A DNA stretch of 64,000 bases, taken from contig CAKOHR010000007.1 of NCBI GenBank assembly GCA_934085825.1, positions 1-64,000 on the forward strand. The letters are read 5' to 3'. The notes beneath the pieces are model-generated. The model worked only from the letters and a program-made list of their open reading frames with translations. It did not search any database and was not told where the DNA came from. Source of the DNA: an uncultured Bacilli bacterium (lineage in GTDB: Bacteria; Bacillota_I; Bacilli_A; RF39; UBA660). Below, in pieces: positions 43,051-50,517 of the stretch (position 1 is the stretch's first letter; each line of letters starts with the position of its first letter). The position numbers and the translations under genes were made by a program.

Positions 43051-43737
43051 AAGGCCTCTTACTAGAGATTGGAAGGCCTTGAGCACTAACTTGAGAAATC
43101 GGTTATGTGAATTTGCTCAAATTCGGGGAAACCTTACAGATAACGCTGATGGCAATCCCGAGCCAAGACTTACGGAGGGGATTTTGAAATTAAAGTATTC
43201 TAAAGATGATATTGCTAGGGTTGTTAAAGGTTCTATTAGTAAACGTGAATGTTTATTGAAATTGAATTTGAAACCTTATGGTGGTAATTATCGAGTATTG
43301 GATAGATACTTGGAGTATTATCATATTGATGTTAGTCATTTTTTAGGTCAAGGTTGGAATGTTAATAACTCTCCAGCTGATATTAAGCCTATAGATAAAT
43401 ACTTTAATAATGAAATTCCTATTACAAGTTATAAGTTGAAAAATAGGATTTTAAAGGAAAAATTAAAACCTTTAAAATGTGAAATTTGTAATTTGGAAAC
43501 TTGGAATGGTCAAGTAATTCCATTAGAGTTGCATCATGTCAATGGTAATAATAAAGATAATTCTTTAGAAAATCTTCAGTTATTATGTCCAAATTGTCAT
43601 GCTTTAACTTCTAATTATAGAAATCGTAAGTAAGGTGTAGAGACTTGACGGGCAATACCTAAGTTAGTAATAATATGGTAAAGAGAAAGTCCAGACTACA
43701 AACAAATGTGTTTGGTAACGAAAGTTATAGTAGTACG
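43051..43737 (+). ncRNA. Group I intron (IC3-like) in tRNA-Leu(UAA)
   Basis: A 687-base self-splicing-type intron. P1 is clear: exon CTT plus intron AAGGCC pair with GGCCTTGAG (43075-43083), which puts the conserved U-G wobble exactly at the 5' splice site. The core includes GGGGAAACC (P4/P5 side) near 43126 and the R-like GTGTAGAGACTTGACGGGC (about 43635-43653). The S-like AAGAGAAAGTCCAGACTACA follows (about 43681-43700). The last intron base is G (43737, omega-G). These blocks follow the tRNA-Leu(UAA) introns of cyanobacteria and plastids. An endonuclease gene is inserted in the P6 region. Confidence 0.92.
43184..43633 (+). CDS. HNH homing endonuclease inside the group I intron
   Basis: A 149-residue protein starting at TTG 43184, with GGAGGGGAT immediately upstream. 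The reading frame is open further upstream but only through conserved intron core, so the longer version is rejected. The C-terminal HNH domain has C-E-I-C (99, 102), L-E-L-H-H-V-N-G (His 117-118), N-S-L-E-N-L and C-P-N-C-H (135-139), which give the beta-beta-alpha-metal site. It probably cuts intron-free tRNA-Leu alleles to spread the intron. Residues 1-~95 likely bind DNA. It ends two bases before the intron core resumes. Confidence 0.9.
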   Translation: MKLKYSKDDIARVVKGSISKRECLLKLNLKPYGGNYRVLDRYLEYYHIDVSHFLGQGWNVNNSPADIKPIDKYFNNEIPITSYKLKNRILKEKLKPLKCEICNLETWNGQVIPLELHHVNGNNKDNSLENLQLLCPNCHALTSNYRNRK

Positions 43738-43802
43738 AAAATCCTGCGAGTGTTAAAGCTCGTGCCGGTTCAAGTCCGGCCTTGGGCACCATTTAGTTAA
43801 TT

Positions 43803-43827
43803 ACTCCGACTTTGTTCGGAGTTTTTT
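43803..43827 (+). terminator. Terminator of tRNA-Leu
   Basis: ACTCCGA and TCGGAGT enclose a five-to-six-base loop, followed by six Ts, 12 bases after the tRNA. Confidence 0.85.
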
Positions 43828-43875
43828 AGTGCTATTTTTATAATTTTATGTTAATATTATTGTAAGGTGATTAAT

Positions 43876-45333
43876 GTGAATAGATTATTAGAATATCAAA
43901 AAGAAATATTGGATTTAGAACATACTATAAATATAATTAATTGGGATTTGCTTGTTTCAACTCCGAAGGATGAGAAGAATAGTGTAATTTCTTTACTTGG
44001 AAATTTAGAAAGTAAATTATTTAGTTTAGAAACTAGTAGTAAACATGGTGAAGTTTTAGAAGAGTTTACAAATAGTGATGATTTTGATAAATTGACTGAT
44101 GCTGAAAAACGTTATGTAAAGATGATGTATAAGAATTATTTGAAAAGTGTTAAGGTACCACATGAATTTTACGTAAAATATACCGAGCTTTTGCATAAAA
44201 GTACTGCAGTGTGGGAAGAAGCCAAAGAAAATAATGATTATGAGGCTTTTAAACCTTATTTAAAGGATGTAATTGAATATACTAAAAAATATTATGGTTA
44301 TTTAAATAATGGCGAGAATTTATATGATACTATGCTTAATAGTTATGAAGAAGGATTAACTTGTGATGTAATAGATGTATTATTTAATGAACTAAAAGAA
44401 AAACTTGTTCCTTTGATAAGTAAACTTAATAATAAAAAAGTAAATATCAAAATAAATGTAAGTAAAGATGTGTTAATAAAGTGCGCTGAATATATTTTAA
44501 GTTATATGGGATTTGACATGAATAAAGGTGTTCTCGGAATTTATCCACATGGTTTTACGGAAAAAGTAGGTAATAATGATATTAGAATTGCTTTTAAGTT
44601 TACAGATAATCCATTTGATTTTGTGACAACCATTGTACATGAGGGTGGTCATGGTATTTTAGAACAAAATGTTGATAGTTCCTTAACTAAATATGAATGT
44701 GCAACTTGTGATGGTATAAATGCTTTACATGAAAGCCAATCAAGATTTTATGAAAATATTTTAGGGAGAAATATTAATTTTTGGTATCCAATATATGATG
44801 AAGTTAAAAACATGCTTGGTCTTGATATTAGTTTAGAGAAGTTTGCAAAAGGATTAAATTGTGCGATGCCTAGTTTGGTACGTACTGAAGCTGATGAACT
44901 TACATATTGTATGCATATTATTTTAAGATATGAAATTGAAAGAGATTTGTTTAATGGTAATTTGAGTGTTGATGATTTACCTGAAGTTTGGAATAGAAAA
45001 ATGAAGGAATATTTAGGTGTTCAAGTTACAAATGATAGTGAAGGCATTCTTCAAGATGTACATTGGGCTGAAGGAGATTTTGGCTATTTTCCATCTTACT
45101 TAATTGGTTCAATTGTTGATGGTATGTTATTAGATGCTTTAAAAAAGAATTTAGGTAATATTGATGAAATATTAAAATCAGGTGATATAAAAAATATTAC
45201 TAATTATTTGTGCAAAAATATTTACGTTAATGGTGGTGCATACACCAGTGTTGAAGTTTTGAAAAAAATAGGATTTGAGAAAATCAGTGTTAATCCTTTG
45301 ATTAGTTATTTTTATGAAAAATATGATAAATGA
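43876..45333 (+). CDS. Carboxypeptidase Taq (M32 metallopeptidase)
   Basis: A 485-residue cytoplasmic zinc carboxypeptidase. The HExxH motif is T-T-I-V-H-E-G-G-H-G (His about residues 255 and 259), with the downstream H-E-S-Q-S-R-F-Y-E-N that supplies the third ligand, and the R-T-E-A-D-E-L-T-Y segment typical of M32. The start GTG 43876 has AAGGTGA 5 bases upstream. It removes C-terminal residues from peptides; substrate choice unknown. It is monocistronic, and the next gene has its own signals. Confidence 0.92.
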   Translation: MNRLLEYQKEILDLEHTINIINWDLLVSTPKDEKNSVISLLGNLESKLFSLETSSKHGEVLEEFTNSDDFDKLTDAEKRYVKMMYKNYLKSVKVPHEFYVKYTELLHKSTAVWEEAKENNDYEAFKPYLKDVIEYTKKYYGYLNNGENLYDTMLNSYEEGLTCDVIDVLFNELKEKLVPLISKLNNKKVNIKINVSKDVLIKCAEYILSYMGFDMNKGVLGIYPHGFTEKVGNNDIRIAFKFTDNPFDFVTTIVHEGGHGILEQNVDSSLTKYECATCDGINALHESQSRFYENILGRNINFWYPIYDEVKNMLGLDISLEKFAKGLNCAMPSLVRTEADELTYCMHIILRYEIERDLFNGNLSVDDLPEVWNRKMKEYLGVQVTNDSEGILQDVHWAEGDFGYFPSYLIGSIVDGMLLDALKKNLGNIDEILKSGDIKNITNYLCKNIYVNGGAYTSVEVLKKIGFEKISVNPLISYFYEKYDK

Positions 45334-45444
45334 TTTTTATTTATTGCGTAAATAATTTTAAAATTTAAATTGCTAGTAAGTGAAAAAATTAGTGGATTAT
45401 ATTATGAAAAAATGATATACTAGTAGAAAGTTAAGGTGATAGAA

Positions 45445-46365
45445 ATGAATGAAGAAAAAATTAGTATGTTAGAACGTTATGGAATGGATTTAACAACTAA
45501 GGAATATATAACTGATCCTGCGATTGCTAGAGATGATGAAATAAAACAAGTTATTTTGACACTTTTAACACCTGAAAAAAGTGCTTTACTTGTTGGTAAA
45601 CCAGGGATTGGGAAAACAGCAATTGTGGAAGGCCTTGCTTATAGAATTCAAAAAGGATTGGTTCCTGATGCTTTAAAAAATTATAGTTTGATTAAAGTTA
45701 ATATTACTAGTTTAATTGGTGAAACTATGAGTAATGGTCAAATTGAAAATAGAATTGATTTACTTGTTCGCGAATTATCAGAAAGGCTTAATACTATTAT
45801 ATTTGTAGATGAAACTCATTTACTTGTTAATAAAGCTGGTGGTATGGATTTTGCTAATATGCTTAAGGCTGGCCTTGATAGGGGGCTAATTAAAATGATT
45901 GGTGCTACCACTACAGAAGAATATGAACAATATATTTTGAGGGATAGAGCTTTTCTTCGTCGTTTCCAAAAAATTGATGTTTTGGAAGCTGATAAACCAA
46001 CTGTTGTAAAAATTTTAATGGGTACTATTCCAAAACTTGAAAAACAAATTGGTGTTAAGATTAATTATCAACCATTTGTTACAGAAAAAATAATGGCTTT
46101 TATTGTGAATATGACTGACGAATATAAAAGAGTTTATGAAATAGCAAGTAGATATCCGGATATTTGTTTAACTATCGTTGCCAATGCTTTTACATATACA
46201 TTATACGATAATAGAAAAATAGTTTCAATTAAGGATTTTTATAAAGCTATTTGTAATGCTAAAAATATTTATGATGATGTAAAAGTAAAGGAAATAGAAA
46301 ATTTTAAAATTCAATTTAAAGAACTTATTGAAGTTGAAGGTGTAAATTTAGATGACAAAGACTAA
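45445..46365 (+). CDS. Single-domain Clp-like AAA+ ATPase
   Basis: A 306-residue protein equivalent to just the first AAA module of ClpA/ClpB. Walker A is G-K-P-G-I-G-K-T, Walker B is T-I-I-F-V-D-E, the pore-like segment is around G-Q-I-E-N-R, sensor 1 is I-G-A-T-T, and the arginine finger R-D-R-A-F-L-R-R-F is present. There is no N-domain, no second AAA module and no ClpP-binding loop. AAGGTGAT precedes the ATG at 45445. It could be a stand-alone remodeller or an adaptor-dependent chaperone; partner unknown. Confidence 0.85.
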   Translation: MNEEKISMLERYGMDLTTKEYITDPAIARDDEIKQVILTLLTPEKSALLVGKPGIGKTAIVEGLAYRIQKGLVPDALKNYSLIKVNITSLIGETMSNGQIENRIDLLVRELSERLNTIIFVDETHLLVNKAGGMDFANMLKAGLDRGLIKMIGATTTEEYEQYILRDRAFLRRFQKIDVLEADKPTVVKILMGTIPKLEKQIGVKINYQPFVTEKIMAFIVNMTDEYKRVYEIASRYPDICLTIVANAFTYTLYDNRKIVSIKDFYKAICNAKNIYDDVKVKEIENFKIQFKELIEVEGVNLDDKD

Positions 46366-47717
46366 TTGGAAGTAAAAAAATCCTTCCATGGGTCTTTTTT
46401 CTTTATTAATTTTATAGCCTTATCCATAGTTATTTCATTTGGTGTTATTTTATCTAAATCTTTCCATGATATTGGCATTGATACAGGCGCATTTTTCTTA
46501 AGTCTTATGGAGTAGGGAGCAACTGTTGTGGCTCCTTTTTGATTACGTAAGTAATCTATAAATATTTTTCCTTTTCTTTTTTCTTTTCTAATGTTAGTTG
46601 TGTATTTGTCTGGATATGTACTTTCCATAAGCAAAGCTACATTTTCTGCTATTTTATAGAATTTAGTCCAAGTTAAACCACTTTTAAATGGTACTACAAT
46701 GTGATATCCTTTTCCACCACTAGTTTTCAAAAATGATCTTAGATTTAAATTGTCTAGTATTTTTTTTATATCTTTGACCCCTTTTCTTAGAACTTCAATT
46801 GGAAGTTTTTCATCAGGGTCAAGGTCAAATACCATCATGTTAGGAGCATTTATTTTACTAGCATTTGACCCCCATAGGTGAAATTCATAACTATTCATTT
46901 GAATTTCACTTAAAAGACCTAGTTCATCTAAAATATAATAATAATCTTTGTTTTTGTCACTTTTAGAAGTAATATTTATTTTTTCTAAGTAACCATCTTT
47001 GTTTTCTAAATGCTTTTTAAAAAAAGTTTCTTTTTTAACCCCAGATGGAGCACGAATTACACTTATCGGTCTGTTTTCAATGTATGGCAACATTCTATTT
47101 GCTATTTTTTTGTAATAGTTGAAGATATCATTTTTAGTTATATTATCAATTATTTTTTTATCTTTGTTTGTTATTTCAATTGTTTTGCTTTTTGAATTGT
47201 TTTCTATTTCTTTAAATGTTCTTCCAGTTTTAATACTTTTTTTATATTTTCTTATTTCAATGTAATTTTCAAAATAATCTTTATCTTTTATAAGAAGCCA
47301 ATTATCATCTTTAAAGTGCGTTAAGGTCCATATGCCTTTAAACCTTTTACCATACAAAATAAATTTTATTAAATTTTTTTCATATTTGATTGGTTCATAG
47401 TATCCTTCGTCAAAAAGCATTACAATACCTCCCCCGTATTCACCTGCAGGAATTGTTCCTTCAAAAGTGCGATATGATAGTGGGTGGTCTTCAACATGAA
47501 TTGCTAAACGTTTATCTTTCGGATTGTATGAGGGGCCTTTAGGAACTGCCCATGATGACATTGTTCCATTGTATTCAAGTCTTAAATCATAGTGATCTTT
47601 TCTAGCTAAATGATGTTGAACGCAAAATTTAAGCTTTTTATGTGATTTTGTTTCTTTTCCAATAGGTTCATTTGTTATGTTAAAATTTCTTTTTTTGTTG
47701 TATTTTGTTAGCTTCAA
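46362..47717 (-). CDS. LigD-type phosphoesterase-polymerase without ligase domain
   Basis: A 451-residue DNA-repair protein. The N-terminal 3'-phosphoesterase domain has F-C-V-Q-H-H-L-A-R-K-D-H-Y-D-L-R-L-E and S-W-A-V-P-K-G-P, then P-A-G-E-Y-G-G-G. The C-terminal archaeo-eukaryotic primase-type polymerase domain has the metal motif F-D-L-D-P-D and S-G-G-K-G-Y-H-I-V-V-P. The ATP-dependent ligase domain of full LigD is absent, and no ku gene is in the window. The start TTG 47717 follows AGGTGAT. It suggests non-homologous end joining or spore DNA repair with a ligase and Ku encoded elsewhere; inferred. Confidence 0.88.
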   Translation of the reverse strand: MKLTKYNKKRNFNITNEPIGKETKSHKKLKFCVQHHLARKDHYDLRLEYNGTMSSWAVPKGPSYNPKDKRLAIHVEDHPLSYRTFEGTIPAGEYGGGIVMLFDEGYYEPIKYEKNLIKFILYGKRFKGIWTLTHFKDDNWLLIKDKDYFENYIEIRKYKKSIKTGRTFKEIENNSKSKTIEITNKDKKIIDNITKNDIFNYYKKIANRMLPYIENRPISVIRAPSGVKKETFFKKHLENKDGYLEKINITSKSDKNKDYYYILDELGLLSEIQMNSYEFHLWGSNASKINAPNMMVFDLDPDEKLPIEVLRKGVKDIKKILDNLNLRSFLKTSGGKGYHIVVPFKSGLTWTKFYKIAENVALLMESTYPDKYTTNIRKEKRKGKIFIDYLRNQKGATTVAPYSIRLKKNAPVSMPISWKDLDKITPNEITMDKAIKLIKKKDPWKDFFTSN

Positions 47718-47747
47718 TTTGATCACCTGATATTATGATGGTTGATA

Positions 47748-47776
47748 TTGAATATTATATGTACGTATGGTATAAT
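47748..47776 (+). promoter_or_regulatory. Promoter of the GGDEF gene
   Basis: TTGAAT (47748-47753), 17-base spacer ending TGG, TATAAT (47771-47776). Transcription from about 47783 rules out any start codon further upstream. Confidence 0.75.
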
Positions 47777-47795
47777 TAAATGGGGTGTGGTTAAT

Positions 47796-48626
47796 TTGGA
47801 AACTGAATTTTTAATATTTTTAAATAATTTAACAATTACAAATTGTTATGACAAAAAATTTTTTGAAGATCTTTTTGAAATGATAAAAAATTTTTGTCAA
47901 GCTACGGATGTTTATATTGAATCTTTTGATGATGATCTATATTTAAACCAAACAATATCTTCAAATGATATCGTTTTGAATATTGATTCTGTTAAAAAAA
48001 ATTTAGTTATAAAAGAGCCAAAAAAAACTTTTGAAAATAAATCAACATTTATTGCTTTTTTGAATTCTATAATAAATAATATTTTTAAAAATTATTTGTT
48101 AATAGACAAATTAAAACATGAAAAATATATGGATAGTTTACTTAAAGTTTATAATAGAACTGCTTATGATGAAATGTTGTCTCTTCATAATATTTTAGAA
48201 AATTGTGGTGTTGCATTTGTTGATGCTGACGGCCTTGGAATTGTAAATAATATGTATGGCCATGAGGCAGGAGATAAGCTTTTAACTGTAGTTGCAGATT
48301 GTTTTAAAACGTCTTTTAGATATTATGATATTTATAGAATTGGTGGAGACGAATTAGTTATAATTTGTCCTAATATTGATAAGAATTTATTTATGTTAAA
48401 ATTACAACAAGCATTAAACGTTTTACGGGCATCTTCATATACTGTGTCAATGGGTGTTGTTTATAATGAATTTGTAGATAATTTGCCAAAAATGATAAAA
48501 GAAGCGAATGTTAAAATGAAAAGAAGTAAGGAAACTTTTAGAAAAGCTCATCCTGAAAAATATTTAAATAAGTATGAAGTTACTTATGTTGGTGATGAAC
48601 AAGATAATTTTAAAAAAAGTTATTAA
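47796..48626 (+). CDS. GGDEF-domain protein, possible diguanylate cyclase
   Basis: A 276-residue soluble protein starting at TTG 47796 behind GGGGTGTGG. Residues 1-~115 form a GAF-like or unrecognised input domain. The C-terminal GGDEF domain has D-A-D-G-L-G-I-V-N (metal-binding Asp), G-H-E-A-G-D-K-L-L and the active-site motif R-I-G-G-D-E-L (Leu in place of the final Phe). The catalytic G-G-D-E is intact, so c-di-GMP synthesis is plausible. No R-x-x-D inhibitory site is apparent five residues before. No EAL or PilZ protein is nearby. Confidence 0.85.
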   Translation: METEFLIFLNNLTITNCYDKKFFEDLFEMIKNFCQATDVYIESFDDDLYLNQTISSNDIVLNIDSVKKNLVIKEPKKTFENKSTFIAFLNSIINNIFKNYLLIDKLKHEKYMDSLLKVYNRTAYDEMLSLHNILENCGVAFVDADGLGIVNNMYGHEAGDKLLTVVADCFKTSFRYYDIYRIGGDELVIICPNIDKNLFMLKLQQALNVLRASSYTVSMGVVYNEFVDNLPKMIKEANVKMKRSKETFRKAHPEKYLNKYEVTYVGDEQDNFKKSY

Positions 48627-48654
48627 CTTTTGTATAACTAAAAAAAGCATAAAA

Positions 48655-48676
48655 AAAGTCCTCGGAAAAGGACTTT
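48655..48676. terminator. Bidirectional terminator between GGDEF gene and tRNA-His
   Basis: AAAGTCC (48655-48661) and GGACTTT (48670-48676) with an eight-base loop; A/T-runs on both sides. Confidence 0.8.
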
Positions 48677-48686
48677 ATTTTCTTAA

Positions 48687-48763
48687 TGGGGCACAATAAG
48701 GGAATCGAACCCTTGCATACCGGAGCCACAATCCGGCGTGTTAACCACTTCACCAATTGCACC
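48687..48763 (-). tRNA. tRNA-His(GTG)
   Basis: A 77-base cloverleaf with the extra 5' G (-1) opposite C73 that marks tRNA-His, acceptor GTGCAAT/ATTGTGC, anticodon loop TTGTGGC and encoded CCA. A promoter-like TTGCTT/GATAAT lies upstream. Confidence 0.95.
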
Positions 48764-48901
48764 ATGACTTGTACAATTTATATTATCAAAGTTTCCCAAA
48801 AAAAGCAATACCCTAATAGTAATTTGTAAAATAAATTTATAGGTTATCGTTTATCTGGAGATGAAAATTGCTAATTAATTCTGTATGTGATGTTTGAAGG
48901 A

Positions 48902-48930
48902 TTGAAAATATATGCGAAAAAATGTATAAT
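48902..48930 (+). promoter_or_regulatory. Promoter of the nitroreductase unit
   Basis: TTGAAA (48902-48907), 17-base spacer, TATAAT (48925-48930); predicted start about 48937. The preceding 48779-48901 holds no gene I can support. Confidence 0.8.
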
Positions 48931-48936
48931 ATAAGT

Positions 48937-49012
48937 AAGAACAAAATAAATAAAGTGGTAGAATGGTGATGATCCGATGCTAGTTTGCTAAGAAATTTGT
49001 GGTTTTGTTCTG
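48937..49012 (+). promoter_or_regulatory. Structured leader closed by an 8-bp helix
   Basis: GAACAAAA (48939-48946), starting at the predicted transcript start, pairs perfectly with TTTTGTTC (49003-49010). It closes a 56-base domain that includes GGTGATGATCCGATGCTAG. The nitroreductase ribosome binding site is 14 bases later. The layout fits a small riboswitch or regulatory leader, but no known family is recognised. Confidence 0.4.
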
Positions 49013-49036
49013 ATATAGTATATGGAGATGATAGTT

Positions 49037-49558
49037 GTGAATGATGTAACAAAAGTTTTATGTTCAAGAAGAAGTATTAGAAAATTTAAAGATGAACAAA
49101 TACCCAAAGAAAAATTAGATGAAATACTTAAGTGTGGAACATTTGCACCAAATGGAAAAAGTAAGCAAAGTGCTAAAATAGTGGTTATTCAAAATAGAAA
49201 TTTAATTGAAGAAATAGCTAAAATTAATGGAAGCTTTGTTAATAAAGTCGGCTTAAATCCTTTTTATAATGCTCCGACATTGATCATAGTTTTTGCTGAT
49301 AAAAATGTTGCAACATATGTTGAAGATGGTTCAGCAGTCATTACAAATATTGTAAATGCTGCCTTTAGTTTAAATATCGATAGTTGTTGGATTCATCGTG
49401 CTAAAGAAACTTTTGAAACAGAGTTTGGCAAAAAGTTGATGGCGAAATGGGGTTTAGATGATAATTATGTAGGAATAGGTAATGTTGTTTTAGGATATCG
49501 TGATATGATACTTCCTTCAGCTATGCCTAGAAAAAGTGATTTTATAATTTTTGATTGA
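49037..49558 (+). CDS. Nitroreductase-family protein
   Basis: A 173-residue flavoenzyme-type protein. R-R-S-I-R-K-F-K-D-E-Q-I-P (about residues 9-21) is the FMN-phosphate binding start of the family. F-A-P-N-G-K-S-K-Q and the C-terminal G-Y-R-D also fit. GTG 49037 is preferred since GGAG is 9 bases upstream. These enzymes use NAD(P)H to reduce nitro groups or quinones; the substrate is unknown. The CDF-like gene follows by 10 bases. Confidence 0.85.
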   Translation: MNDVTKVLCSRRSIRKFKDEQIPKEKLDEILKCGTFAPNGKSKQSAKIVVIQNRNLIEEIAKINGSFVNKVGLNPFYNAPTLIIVFADKNVATYVEDGSAVITNIVNAAFSLNIDSCWIHRAKETFETEFGKKLMAKWGLDDNYVGIGNVVLGYRDMILPSAMPRKSDFIIFD

Positions 49559-49568
49559 TAGGTGAGTT

Positions 49569-50405
49569 ATGAAAAGAGAAAGAAGAATAACAGTTTTAAG
49601 TATAGGAGTTAATTCTTTAGTGACTTTTGTGAAAATTTATGCAGGTTTAATATTTAATTCTTATACTTTAATGGTTAGTGGGTATAATACTTTATGTGAT
49701 ACAACTTTAGATTTTATGGCATATAGCGGTTCTGTTTTTCGTGGAAGAAGAGCTAACAGAAAAGAACCTTTTGGATATGGTAGATGTCAAAATTATGCCA
49801 CAATATTTGTAGGAATTGTAATTGTTCTTCTAGGAGTGTTTATAGTATTTAAGTCTTTCTTTTTAAATTATGTAGTTACTGATTTAAAAGTTTTGTTAGT
49901 TTTATTTGTTGTTGCTATTATTATGCTTGTTTATGGTAATTTTTTATTTAGAAATGCTAAAGAAATACAAAGTACAATGTTAATGGATATGGCTCATATT
50001 TCATTTTATGATGGTGCTATTACTGCAGGAAATATATTTTTTATTTTCTTATCTAGTATAATTCCTGTATTTGATTTACTTGGCTGTTTGTTTATGGGCG
50101 CCGTCCTTATGTATAAAGGAATTGGTATTATTATAAATAATTTTATATTATTAAATTGTCAAAATGATCAAAATAAAACTGTTATAAAAAAAATAGAAAG
50201 GATTATTAAGGATGGCGAAGGTATAAGTTATTCAAATTGTAATCTTATTAATGTGAAAAAATATTATAAAGTAGTTATTGAAATATTGGTCGATGACGAT
50301 GTGAGTTTAAATGATTTAATTCTTTGGGAAGAATATTTAAGAGGCAATATCAAAGCTAGTAAAATTAGTGTGAAATTTGTTGAGTTTTTGGTGTATAAAA
50401 AATAA
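49569..50405 (+). CDS. Cation-diffusion-facilitator-like membrane protein
   Basis: A 278-residue protein with about six transmembrane helices and a C-terminal cytoplasmic domain, the CDF layout. The loop motif P-F-G-Y-G-R corresponds to H-P-Y-G-H-G-R. However, the expected S-D-x-x-H-x-x-x-D in helix 2 reads G-Y-N-T-L-C-D-T-T-L-D, while H-x-x-x-D in helix 5 is kept (H-I-S-F-Y-D). A changed metal choice or loss of transport is possible. AGGTGAGTT precedes the ATG. Confidence 0.78.
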   Translation: MKRERRITVLSIGVNSLVTFVKIYAGLIFNSYTLMVSGYNTLCDTTLDFMAYSGSVFRGRRANRKEPFGYGRCQNYATIFVGIVIVLLGVFIVFKSFFLNYVVTDLKVLLVLFVVAIIMLVYGNFLFRNAKEIQSTMLMDMAHISFYDGAITAGNIFFIFLSSIIPVFDLLGCLFMGAVLMYKGIGIIINNFILLNCQNDQNKTVIKKIERIIKDGEGISYSNCNLINVKKYYKVVIEILVDDDVSLNDLILWEEYLRGNIKASKISVKFVEFLVYKK

Positions 50406-50412
50406 ATGTTAA

Positions 50413-50441
50413 GAGCGATGCTGATGGTGTCGTTTTTTTAT
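50413..50441 (+). terminator. Terminator
   Basis: AGCGATGC and GGTGTCGTT form an eight-pair stem with G-U wobbles, followed by seven Ts. Confidence 0.65.
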
Positions 50442-50517
50442 ATAATAGGAAAATGATATTATACTTGATTTTAACAAAAAAACTTGCTATTATTAATAAT
50501 AGGAAAGAGGTATGGAT

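Larger units (their letters stand above)
43016..43791 (+). tRNA. tRNA-Leu(TAA) interrupted by a group I intron
   Basis: Exon 1 is 43016-43050 and exon 2 is 43738-43791. Joined, they give an acceptor stem GCCCAAG/CTTGGGC, an anticodon stem CAGGA/TCCTG with loop CTTAAAA (anticodon TAA), a long variable arm and encoded CCA. The intron sits between the first and second anticodon bases (U34 and A35). A mature tRNA requires intron splicing. Confidence 0.93.

Noticed and set aside
43079..43183. The N-terminal extension of the HNH protein
   Set aside because: This part is conserved group I intron core; a Shine-Dalgarno and TTG at 43184 give a better start.
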